From positions 1 to 64,000 of the forward strand of contig CACYQT010000029.1 in assembly GCA_902776645.1 (NCBI GenBank): 64,000 nt of DNA, written 5' to 3'. Shown here one piece after another: positions 47,201 to 54,163 of the stretch. This stretch comes from an uncultured bacterium (lineage in GTDB: Bacteria; Verrucomicrobiota; Lentisphaeria; Oligosphaerales; Oligosphaeraceae). How positions within the stretch are numbered: position 1 is the first letter of the stretch; each line of letters starts with the position of its first letter. The position numbers and the translations under genes are program-made. Below the pieces are notes generated by a model. The model worked only from the letters and a program-made list of their open reading frames with translations. It searched no databases and was not told where the DNA came from.

Positions 47201-47459
47201 CAGAACCGTACAAGGCGCGTTCACGGAAAAGACGCGGGATGTAGAATTCGCGTTTCGCCTTCGGCTCGTTTTCCGTCGTGAAGGTCGGCGACGTGAACAG
47301 GAAGCGGAGCTCGGAAATGCCTTCAAGCTGCTTTTTCAGCTCCTTGTAGGCGTAGATGGAGAAACAGGCGGCGGCGATGGACAGGCTGCTGCCCGGCTTG
47401 ATTTCCTGTTTCAAGTCATCTTTGACGAACTCTGTGATGTTGTCGAATAAACGCGTCAT
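44202..47459 (-). CDS. SNF2-type helicase with PLD-like N-terminal domain
   Basis: 1085 residues. Residues 1-200 resemble the phospholipase-D-like/SLOG-type N terminus seen in helicase-related proteins of defence islands (SLSIAAACFSIYAYKELKKQ). The helicase core has QQEAVLAI, ADSVGLGKTFTALGV (Walker A), LIVIDESHNFRN (DESH), LSATPVNNR, and the C-terminal domain ATDCISEGQNLQDCDYLVNYD with RFGRIDRIGSKN. First gene of the operon. Its partners (DUF4391, Mod, Res) suggest an extended type III-like restriction system. A recurring AAGTCAT motif lies just upstream. Confidence 0.85.
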   Translation of the reverse strand: MTRLFDNITEFVKDDLKQEIKPGSSLSIAAACFSIYAYKELKKQLEGISELRFLFTSPTFTTENEPKAKREFYIPRLFRERALYGSEFELKLRNELTQKAIAVECANWIRQKAVFKSNSTGSAIQGFLNISGESDHTYMPLNGFTTIDLGCERGNNAFNFISKLDAPQSQMFLNAFNSLWNNPQQVQDVTEAVLENITAAYKENSPEFLYFITLYNIFSEFLEDISEDVLPNEGVGFRESQIWKKLYDFQQEAVLAIINKLERYNGCILADSVGLGKTFTALGVIKYYEDRNKSVLVLCPKKLAGNWNTYKGNYINNPVAGDRLRYDVLFHTDLSRSKGDSNGIDLARLRWDTYDLIVIDESHNFRNGGQTYGDDKRQNRYLQLLNKAIKPGVKTKVLMLSATPVNNRFTDLRNQLALAYEGIPEQWNDKLDTAHSVNEIFRQAQKEFNAWSKLPVNERTIDNLLHRLDFDFFELLDSVTIARSRKHIAKYYNANAIGRFPDRRPPLSPRPSLTDLPSAINYREIYEQLQLLHLMVYLPSDFILASKHAKYEKMYGSDMGNTIFSQLDREKGIQRLTGIGLLKRLESSLFSFRLTLERILELNQSTIRIIDAYQNGGRDSVEYDAMTDGMDDIAEDDDDNLYTVGRKVKIALEDMDYVSWRTYLEKDVETLELLISMIDDITPEHDKKLQTLKEYIDGKVAHPFNDGNRKILVFTAFTDTARYLYNHISIYVKEKYGLHTAMISGTGDELTTLPGKKPDMNTILTLFSPLSKEKNLLCPDNPYEIDVLIATDCISEGQNLQDCDYLVNYDIHWNPVRIIQRFGRIDRIGSKNASIQLVNFWPDLELDDYIKLKSRVEARMKISVLAATGDDNIIDAEARELEYRKKQLERLQKEVVDLEEMSTGINILDLGLNEFRLDLLDYVKTNDEIERAPHGLHAVVKATDDCPPGVIFILKNLNPGMNVDRQNRLHPFYMVYLNENGETVVNHLEPKKLLDELRLLCKRHTEPLMELCRPFNKETRDGRNMKAYSKLLGDAIASIIARKEESDIDSLFSFGETTALTNPIRGLDDFELICFLVVKERLKAN

Positions 47460-48755
47460 TTGCTGAAAAAGTCATGTGAAGTCATAGGAATTCCTATCAG
47501 TCATAGGAAAATTTAGTAATATACATGACTTGTTGAGAATCTGTAACCGAAAAATGATATTTTTCTCAGAATCCGCCAGATGTCGTTCTTTTCCGCCAAT
47601 ATACAGACATCTGCGGATTTTTGCGCCATCATGGAGTCACGCCATTCGGATGAGTTGCATATTCCAAACGCAATATACGAATGCGTGGGAGGAAGAGATT
47701 GCAAAGGCATCCCCGCCCTTGCCAAGGCCGAGACGGCCTTGCTACCCCCTGACTGCTGATTCATATCGTCAAGTCCTGCTGTATCCATATCGTAGTTCCT
47801 CTCCCTGACGTGCTTTCCTCAATAAGAAGTCTTGTTCTGTGGCAAGACTGTGTGAACACAGGAATCGCCACACACACAAGAGCTTATCAAACTTTGGAAA
47901 TGACGACATCACACAGGGTGATGTTCGCGTCCCCATGCAATTTTCTATACCTTAATTATATATAATACGCCCCTTCATGAAAAGCCCAGGAAGGCCTCAT
48001 TGTTTTTCCACCGAATCTCCATGCCCGACATCGACCAATAGATGCACTTCACGTCTGGATTCGCCCCATATGCCACTTGACGGACAACAACATGCCAATA
48101 TCAGTTTATTCATCACTTATGCTCCTCTGGTGGCCATCCATCTTTCCTCTGTGGCACAACGGTCTTGCTCTTCCATTGGTTCTTGCTTTTAGACAATTCA
48201 CGATAGCAATCATCATTCCATAGCCCATGCAATTTTTCAAAAAAAATTCGTCAGAACAATTTGACAAGATATCCACATAAAAACATATCAATGCAACAAA
48301 AACAAGGCGAGAAAAGTAAATGTATTTCACCACGATTGAATTGTTGGTGGTGATCGCGATCATCGCAATTCACCATAACATAAAAGATATTCAAATTAAC
48401 ATATAATTAAATTAATATACATTACAACTTTTTTCATCAGAGTGCATATCCAGTTCTTTCCTTTCAAGCTGTTTTTTTCTGCACATCCAAACGTGATTCA
48501 ATGTACTTATTTCCAAAAATTCCCTCAAAAATCCCATAAAATATGGACTTATTATGACATCCGACATATCTTGTATTTTTGGAGGAGAATAATTATAATC
48601 AATAATTATATTATATTTTAATAAATATATATTAATTTATTTAACTATCATTATATTGTCCCCGCAAAAAAAAGAGGAAAAAACGAAGACTCAATTTTTT
48701 GTATTTTTGGATTTGAATATTTAATTATTTGTGTCGATTAAATATTGTCACTACG
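47460..48755. other. Long AT-rich gap without a complete gene
   Basis: About 1.3 kb. It holds AAGTCAT repeats (47470-47510, with a TAGGAATTCCTA palindrome), a REP-like copy at 47698-47748, small hairpins (AGTCTTG/CAAGACT near 47831-47850, CTGTG/CACAG near 47853-47866) and the prepilin remnant at 48320. Composition becomes very AT-rich from 48300 to 48730. No complete protein-coding gene is convincing. Confidence 0.6.
48320..48406 (+). pseudogene. Remnant of a prepilin-type N-terminal signal
   Basis: A 28-codon frame begins MYFTTIELLVVIAIIAIHHN. FTxIELLVVIAIIAIL is the class III prepilin/pseudopilin cleavage and methylation segment that is extremely abundant in Lentisphaerota secreted proteins. 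The frame stops after the hydrophobic helix, so only the 5' end of a former gene remains. Confidence 0.6.
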
Positions 48756-48929
48756 CCCATCCGTGTGTAGCTTCCGGCTTTCCAGCCGACGCAGAGTCAT
48801 AACCATTCAGTCAAAGGAGGCTTATAAAATGAAAACGTAGAATGCCATCATATCCTAGTCGTTTTATTCGTAAGGGAAGGGCCGTATAATGGCCTCCGCA
48901 TTGGGAAGCGGAGCGAGCCACACGGTGGG
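48756..48929 (+). ncRNA. Putative structured RNA upstream of the first paralog, with a three-codon ORF
   Basis: CCCATCCGTGTG (48756-48767) pairs with CACACGGTGGG (48919-48929) across about 150 nt, leaving one bulged U. Inside are hairpins CGGCU-UUCC-AGCCG (48775-48788), GGCC-GUAUAAU-GGCC and CUCCGC/GCGGAG (48896-48913). A textbook ribosome binding site AAAGGAGG (48813-48820) precedes ATGAAAACGTAG, a frame of three codons. Could be a regulated leader or a separate RNA; no known family is recognised. Confidence 0.4.
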
Positions 48930-48969
48930 AGCATTCATTCACTGCAAACCATTTTGAGAGGAGTAAACA

Positions 48970-49308
48970 ATGTCAGATCATTTAATTCTTTCCCTGTCAG
49001 GCCGAAATCGAATAAGGCCAGCATTGACCACGATTGCCAAATTCCGGGCAGAGCAACGACGCAGGTCTAATCAAGACCTCATCCTGGCTCTATCTGCTTT
49101 GGTAAAAACTCAATGCCCAAGAATAGACGCATATAACCAAAGGATAGCGTCTTCCCTCCCGATTCGAAAGTCAACGGCAATTCCGCCGGTGACGTTATCA
49201 CCCAAAACAACTATAGGACATGACCAACATGAACAACACTCAACTCCCCCACCTTACCAAATGGCCTTTCTCACTGATTCGCAGCCTCGTCATCTTCGGC
49301 CTCTATAG
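48970..49308 (+). CDS. Small basic hypothetical protein
   Basis: A 112-codon frame with a strong ribosome binding site (GAGAGGAG, 6 nt before ATG). The first 70 residues are basic (GRNRIRPALTTIAKFRAEQRRR) and helix-forming; the last 30 overlap the next gene in another frame and are low in complexity. No family recognised. It may be a short upstream gene translated before the larger protein, or an antitoxin-like partner; support is only the ribosome binding site. Confidence 0.4.
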   Translation: MSDHLILSLSGRNRIRPALTTIAKFRAEQRRRSNQDLILALSALVKTQCPRIDAYNQRIASSLPIRKSTAIPPVTLSPKTTIGHDQHEQHSTPPPYQMAFLTDSQPRHLRPL

Positions 49309-50029
49309 CCAGCATTTGCTTGGCATCGGGACCAAGAACAATCTTGACAACAAAACGCTCAAGATGCTTGAACCGGAATCCCGCAAGGATTTCAACGACG
49401 GGATTCTCCAGATCAACATCAACGCTCTGCTCGGCCAGACCAATTACGTCAACGCGATTATTCTCCTCTTCTTCACGTTAGAACGCGAATTCACCTCATC
49501 CATTGTCCAGTACATGCGTTGGCACGGCGGTGCAAACATGCCGCATGACTACAACACATATTCCCCTGGACTCATAATCGATTATACCGGTCGAGACTCA
49601 AAACACAAGATCCACTTCAATAAAATCATTACTATCTGCAAGGAAATCTTGTGGCAGGCACCAACCATTGGGCAAGCATTGAATTGTTTCGAAGTATTCT
49701 GTGAAAATTTTGGTATTCAGTTATTCGAGCAAGGCAACCAGAAATTCATCGCTGATTGCCGCAAGCTCATCGACATCGCAAACCACATGCGGCATTTCCA
49801 GATGGGCTTCGTCTCATATCAAGAAGCCATTGAATACAAAACACAAGTTGAATGCTTTCTTAACGACTACATTCACACCTTGTACGAGCTCAAGTGCATT
49901 CTCCGCGGCGACTTCGGTGAAGACATCGGAACACCGCCATATCCTACCATCAAGAACTACAACATTCGCTTCAGTCCTGTTCACAATCCCGAATCCACTA
50001 TCGACAAATACCGCGATATCGCTGACTGA
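49220..50029 (+). CDS. Unknown-family protein, paralog 1 (degenerate HEPN-like motif)
   Basis: 269 residues, mostly alpha-helical. It is clearly homologous to the protein at 50963-51703: shared LEREx4SIVQ, a YxPG turn, WQAPTIGQ/WQAPSLGQ, a conserved helix with IANHMRHFQ against SRRNRVIHLQ, a helix LYELK, and the C-terminal end IAD. At the place where the paralog has RNRVIH this copy has ANHMRH (187-192), losing the Arg of a HEPN-type R-x4-6-H motif. It overlaps the end of the upstream small ORF. I do not recognise a named family; a HEPN relation is an inference from helical content and this motif. Confidence 0.55.
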   Translation: MTNMNNTQLPHLTKWPFSLIRSLVIFGLYSQHLLGIGTKNNLDNKTLKMLEPESRKDFNDGILQININALLGQTNYVNAIILLFFTLEREFTSSIVQYMRWHGGANMPHDYNTYSPGLIIDYTGRDSKHKIHFNKIITICKEILWQAPTIGQALNCFEVFCENFGIQLFEQGNQKFIADCRKLIDIANHMRHFQMGFVSYQEAIEYKTQVECFLNDYIHTLYELKCILRGDFGEDIGTPPYPTIKNYNIRFSPVHNPESTIDKYRDIAD

Positions 50030-50109
50030 TTCCTTCGTTTTTCCATTGCATGAGGCCGGTTCCAACGCTACCTCATCATTCAATTTCCTGTTTGTTGTTT
50101 GTTTATGTG

Positions 50110-50236
50110 ACATGAAACGCCATGTGTTCTTCACATGAGCCGTTTCATGATCGGCAAAGTATGAGTGAAAGTGCGTTATCCGCTTTACCCGAATAAGAGG
50201 CATGTATTTCCCAGTCTCGAATGCGGATACGCACTG
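50110..50236 (+). ncRNA. Structured repeat element, copy A
   Basis: Starts with nested stems ATGAAACG/CGTTTCAT and CATGTG/CACATG (50112-50150), then a closing stem GTGCGTTATCCGC (50171-50183) with GCGGATACGCAC (50223-50234), one bulged T, and the conserved GGCATGTATTTC between the arms. Lies 35 nt after the terminator-like hairpin (50050-50076) of paralog 1. Confidence 0.5.
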
Positions 50237-50962
50237 CGGCTGCGGACAATTCCAACTTGTCAGATGGAATCCTCGCTCTTATCTGTACTATATTTCCTGT
50301 TCAGTTTGTCATTTCTTCCTCTTTAGCCAAGTATGCGTACAGCTTTAGCACACTCCAATTCTCATTTGAAACGTGATATATGCGTTATTCCAATGCACTA
50401 GTGCGGTAAGCAGGCCCTCCACACAAAAAAAAACGCCTTCATGCAGCACATATCGTCACTGAAGTCACTGTCCGCCTTCATAGATAAATATACATCTATT
50501 TATACATCGTTGGAGAATTGGCGAAAGCGTACCATGTTATACATTTAAAACACTCAAAACATGACAAAACAAGACAATCTTTGCCAAGCGAAACACGCTT
50601 GTTTCAAGTATGTTATTAACAAGATGCCAAAAAATATCTGAAATATTTCAGCGTATCATTTTAGATAAAAAAAGAATCATCTCTTTTTCTCAACTTTTCG
50701 AAAAAAAAGAGAAAAAATATCCAAAAATCAATCGGAAGTAACAATATTACCCCCAATCCATTCGTTATTTGATTTTGCCCTCTGCAGCTTTGAAATGCCT
50801 ATGGCGTCGTCCAGAACGCCATCAGGATTGCCACGACAAGGCCAGCGAGGCAGTCGGCAGCAATGCCGACAAGCTCTTTTACAACTTAGCATCTCAAACA
50901 GAAAAGACAGCATTTAGAATCCCAAACGGTAAAAAACAACATTTAAACATGAGGAAATCACC
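50237..50962. other. AT-rich gap between paralogs
   Basis: About 720 bp without a convincing gene. It contains small palindromes (CTGAAATATTTCAG at about 50637-50650; GAAAC/GTTTC near 50600) and A-rich tracts. A 66-codon frame (50769-50966, TTG start, KASEAVGSNADKLFYNLAS) overlaps the ATG of paralog 2 by 4 bases (ATGA), which hints at translational coupling but is weak evidence for a gene. Confidence 0.4.
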
Positions 50963-51703
50963 ATGACTTTCGATGACTTGTATTATTGGGCAACGGTTAA
51001 AGGTTTCGATTTAGAATCCTCCATCCCCTTCCATTCCCCCACGTTCCACCTTCCGATCAACCGTTCCGATGAAGAGAACCTCCCCTTGAGGCTTCTGGAC
51101 ATGATGGATTTGAATTCCGCCCAGAACTACCGTGAAGCCTGCTACTTCCTCCCCCAGAAGAAGGAACTCTTCTTCACGGACTACTCCAGCGAGGCCATCC
51201 TTCTCTCCACCATCCTCGAACGCGAGCTCAACCAGTCGATCGTCCAATGGGTGCGCAGAGAGCTTGGCATTGACGTGAGCAAGTTCTTCGCCGCCTATCA
51301 GCCGGGAAGGAGCGCCCACTATCACGGTGAAGCCAAAGACAACATCATTGACTTCAACAGGTATTGCAATGACGCGGAACGCAAGAACTGGCAGGCCCCC
51401 TCTCTGGGCCAGTCGTGCGCCGCCATCCGGACCTACTGCGAATGGCGCCATGTCAGACCTTTCCCGGAAGCGGATGCCCTGTTCTTCAGCCGCTGGGCCC
51501 AGCTGGTTTCGCGCCGCAATCGCGTCATCCACCTGCAAACCACGCGAACCGTCACACTCAACGAACTCTACGAACTGAAAACGCTTTTCGAGCATTTCAT
51601 GTTCGCCTACCTCCCTGCCCTCGCCAAGCTCAGATCCGAATTGCTCGGATACTCCGACGACGATAAACCATTCCCGGGCAAACTCCCCAACATCGCAGAC
51701 TGA
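50963..51703 (+). CDS. Unknown-family protein, paralog 2, with RN-x3-H (HEPN-like) motif
   Basis: 246 residues, alpha-helical, homologous to the protein at 49220-50029. The motif RNRVIH (185-190) fits the R-N-x3-H form of the R-x4-6-H active site of HEPN ribonucleases, such as those in abortive-infection and Cas13 proteins; it sits in a long helix, as in HEPN folds. GAGGA lies 7 nt before the ATG. The gene is less AT-rich than paralog 1. Its 3' end, terminator hairpin and the structured element that follows are all shared with paralog 1, so the duplicated unit is gene plus 3' RNA. Function unknown; a toxin or anti-phage RNase is a hypothesis. Confidence 0.55.
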   Translation: MTFDDLYYWATVKGFDLESSIPFHSPTFHLPINRSDEENLPLRLLDMMDLNSAQNYREACYFLPQKKELFFTDYSSEAILLSTILERELNQSIVQWVRRELGIDVSKFFAAYQPGRSAHYHGEAKDNIIDFNRYCNDAERKNWQAPSLGQSCAAIRTYCEWRHVRPFPEADALFFSRWAQLVSRRNRVIHLQTTRTVTLNELYELKTLFEHFMFAYLPALAKLRSELLGYSDDDKPFPGKLPNIAD

Positions 51704-51724
51704 TCCAATCGTTTCCATCTCAAC

Positions 51725-51775
51725 ATGAGACGTTTCCAACACCGTCTCATCTCGTATTTTTCATTTATTTTTGTA
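51725..51775 (+). terminator. Terminator of paralog 2
   Basis: ATGAGACG (51725-51732) and CGTCTCAT (51743-51750) form an 8-bp stem with loop TTTCCAACAC, followed by a T-rich tract. Paralog 1 has the corresponding ATGAGG/CCTCAT hairpin (50050-50076) whose loop also contains TTCCAAC. Confidence 0.6.
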
Positions 51776-51792
51776 TTTTCTCGCTCATACGT

Positions 51793-51914
51793 CACTGAAC
51801 CGCCACACATTTTACATGCGCCGTTTCTTTGACGAAAGCGCAGAAAAGTGCGTATCCGAAAAATCCATAATGCATGGCATGTATTTCACTGCCTCTGCAT
51901 GCGGATACGCACGC
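51793..51914 (+). ncRNA. Structured repeat element, copy B
   Basis: Closing stem GTGCGTATCCG (51848-51858) with CGGATACGCAC (51902-51912), 11 bp without a bulge. The inner GGCATGTATTTCAC...GCATGCGG matches copies A and C. The 5' hairpin region is present but pairs poorly (CGCCACACATTTTACATGCGC). Lies 43 nt after the terminator hairpin of paralog 2. Confidence 0.5.
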
Positions 51915-51982
51915 GGGCCGGGCATTTCCGCCTTCCCCGCGTTTTCCCAACTCCGTCCCACTTGTATTCATAGTTACTGCGT

Positions 51983-52110
51983 CGATGAACCACCATGCCA
52001 TTTCAGCATGTCCGTTTCACTTGACGACAGCGTAAAAAGGTGCTTTATCCGCTTCATGCATTATATTAGAGGCATGCAATTTCACAGCCTCGAACATGCG
52101 GATAAGCACA
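51983..52110 (+). ncRNA. Structured repeat element, copy C, just upstream of cysQ
   Basis: The 5' hairpin CATGC/GCATG (about 51994-52010) and a closing stem GTGCTTTATCCGC (52040-52052) with GCGGATAAGCAC (52098-52109), one bulged T. Compared with A and B a G-C pair is replaced by T-A on both arms, a compensatory change. The 3' arm ends at the cysQ ATG, so the stem covers the purine-rich stretch that could serve as its ribosome binding site. Confidence 0.5.
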
Positions 52111-52968
52111 ATGCCCGAATCAATCCAAAACATTCTAGCACATTTCGCCCCCCACGTCATCCTGACGGCTTTTGACGCGGGCCAGGCCATTATGCGCATT
52201 TACAACGGCGACGATTTCGAAATCCAGCTTAAGGCGGACAATTCGCCGCTCACCGCCGCCGACAAGGCCGCCCATAATCTCATCATGGAGCGACTGCAGC
52301 AACTCTACGATTTTCCCGTCCTCTCCGAAGAGAGCAAGGAAATCCCGTACGAGACGCGCGGCGCATGGACCACCTACTGGCTGGTGGACCCGCTGGACGG
52401 CACGAAGGAATTCATCAAGAAGAACGGCGAGTTCACCGTCAATATCGCGTTGATCCACAACGGAATACCAATCTACGGCGTCGTTTTCGCCCCCGCCATC
52501 GGTCTCTTCTACGTTGGCGCCAAAGGACATGGCGCATATCGTTTCAAACAGGGCGACGATTTCGCCGACCGTGCGGAACTGGCCGAAAAGCTCCATGACA
52601 TCCATGAGCATTTCCAGCCGATCCCGCGGCCCCGCCCGCAAGGCGAACATCAGCTGCGCGTCGTCGCGTCGCGGTCGCATTGCAACGTCGAGACGACCGA
52701 TTTCATCGAACGATTGGAGGAGACGCGCGGCCCCGCCAAGCTTGTCTCCATCGGCAGTTCATTGAAGATCTGCCTTGTCGCCGACGGTTCGGCGGACGTC
52801 TATCCGCGCATCGCCCCCACCATGCATTGGGACACGGGCGCCGCGCAGGCCGTTTTGGAGGCGGCGGGCGGCTGTCTCGTCCAATGGGACGACCATGAGC
52901 CGCTCCGCTATGACCGCCAGAGCCTCGTCAACCCCTATTTTGTCGCATACGCCCACGATTGGGAATAA
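52111..52968 (+). CDS. cysQ: 3'(2'),5'-bisphosphate nucleotidase CysQ
   Basis: 285 residues of the inositol-monophosphatase superfamily. [30 protein letters not shown] and [15 protein letters not shown] are the three metal- and substrate-binding motifs of CysQ, which hydrolyses PAP to AMP and so relieves inhibition of PAPS-using enzymes. The ATG at 52111 (MPESIQNIL) follows the structured element directly; a longer frame from 52096 would read through the stem. First of a cysQ-cysD-cysNC cluster. Confidence 0.88.
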   Translation: MPESIQNILAHFAPHVILTAFDAGQAIMRIYNGDDFEIQLKADNSPLTAADKAAHNLIMERLQQLYDFPVLSEESKEIPYETRGAWTTYWLVDPLDGTKEFIKKNGEFTVNIALIHNGIPIYGVVFAPAIGLFYVGAKGHGAYRFKQGDDFADRAELAEKLHDIHEHFQPIPRPRPQGEHQLRVVASRSHCNVETTDFIERLEETRGPAKLVSIGSSLKICLVADGSADVYPRIAPTMHWDTGAAQAVLEAAGGCLVQWDDHEPLRYDRQSLVNPYFVAYAHDWE

Positions 52969-52978
52969 TCATCCAGCC

Positions 52979-53887
52979 ATGGAAAACTATACATTCACAC
53001 ATTTGCAACAGCTTGAAGCGGAGAGCATCTACATCATCCGCGAAGTCGCGGCGGAATTCCAGAATCCCGTCATGCTGTATTCGATCGGAAAGGATTCGTC
53101 CGTCATGCTTCGTCTGGCCCAGAAGGCCTTCTATCCGGGCAAGATCCCCTTCCCGCTGATGCATGTCGACACGCGATGGAAGTTCCATGAAATGATTGAG
53201 TTCCGCGACCGCATGGCGAAGGAGCTCGGCTTCCAGCTCATCGTCTGGATCAATCCCGACGGCGTCGCGCAAAACATCAATCCCATCACCCATGGTTCTG
53301 AGAAGCATACGCAGATCATGAAAACAGACGCGCTCAAACAGGCACTCAACCACTATCATTTCGACGCCGCTTTCGGCGGCGCGCGGCGGGACGAGGAGAA
53401 GTCCCGTGCCAAGGAGCGCATCTACAGTTTCCGCAACCAGTTCCATCAATGGGATCCAAAGAACCAACGCCCCGAATTGTGGAATATCTACAATTCGAAA
53501 ATCAATCCGGGCGAATCCATCCGCGTCTTCCCGCTGTCCAACTGGACGGAGCTCGACATCTGGCTCTACATCAAACGCGAAAATATTCCGATCGTCCCGC
53601 TGTATTTCGCGAAGGAGCGCCCCGTCGTCGAACGCTCCGGCAATCTCATCATGGTGGACGACGACCGCCTTCCGCTCAATCCGGGCGAAAAGCCCATGAT
53701 GAAGAAAGTCCGTTTCCGCACGCTCGGTTGCTACCCGTTAACCGGTGCAATTGAATCAGATGCGGACACGCTGGACAAAATCGTCCAGGAGATGCTTCTC
53801 GCCAAAAACTCCGAACGGCAGGGCCGCGTCATCGACTACGACGGCGCCTCCTCCATGGAGGAGAAGAAGAAGGACGGGTATTTCTAG
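52979..53887 (+). CDS. cysD: Sulfate adenylyltransferase subunit CysD
   Basis: 302 residues. [18 protein letters not shown] is the PP-loop of the adenylating subunit, and [32 protein letters not shown] and [13 protein letters not shown] are typical CysD signatures. With CysN it makes adenosine 5'-phosphosulfate from ATP and sulfate. The true start is the ATG at 52979, 10 nt after cysQ. Confidence 0.95.
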   Translation: MENYTFTHLQQLEAESIYIIREVAAEFQNPVMLYSIGKDSSVMLRLAQKAFYPGKIPFPLMHVDTRWKFHEMIEFRDRMAKELGFQLIVWINPDGVAQNINPITHGSEKHTQIMKTDALKQALNHYHFDAAFGGARRDEEKSRAKERIYSFRNQFHQWDPKNQRPELWNIYNSKINPGESIRVFPLSNWTELDIWLYIKRENIPIVPLYFAKERPVVERSGNLIMVDDDRLPLNPGEKPMMKKVRFRTLGCYPLTGAIESDADTLDKIVQEMLLAKNSERQGRVIDYDGASSMEEKKKDGYF

Positions 53888-54125
53888 TGGTTAGTGGTTA
53901 GTGGTTAGTGAACCGCATAGCGGTGACAGAACACAACCGTGGTTGCAACCCACGGGAGATTAGTGGTTAGTGCTCCGCGAAGCGGAGAAAAGCCCCGTAG
54001 GGGCAATAGGAATTTAGCCGTGGGTGAAGTTGACGCCAAAGGCGTGAACGAAACCCACGGAAAAGCAGAAAAATTATACGGAACCGCGTAGCGGTGGCAG
54101 GATAACAAACGCGGGCAAAACCTGC
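53888..54125. repeat. TGGTTAG repeats and CGCGTAGCGG/CCGTGGGT modules
   Basis: Starts with GTGGTTAGTGGTTAGTGGTTAG (similar to 17820-17838) and continues with three modules of the AACCGCGTAGCGGTGGCAGG and CCGTGGGT...ACCCACGG family seen at 35590-35935, including CTCCGCGAAGCGGAG and CCCCGTAGGGGC. It splits the cysD-cysNC operon. Confidence 0.75.
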
Positions 54126-54163
54126 AGAAGCGTTACCAATTCAACACCTTGTAATATCTTCCC

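Noticed and set aside
47513-47788. A 91-codon minus-strand frame upstream of the helicase
   Set aside because: It runs through a REP-like repeat (SKAVSALARAG), has no ribosome binding site and no domain.
48756-48929. Retron-like RNA because of the closing inverted repeat
   Set aside because: No reverse transcriptase with a YADD motif is encoded nearby.
50110-52110. CRISPR array
   Set aside because: Three long, unequally spaced, imperfect copies are not the short identical direct repeats with uniform spacers of CRISPR, and no cas genes are present.
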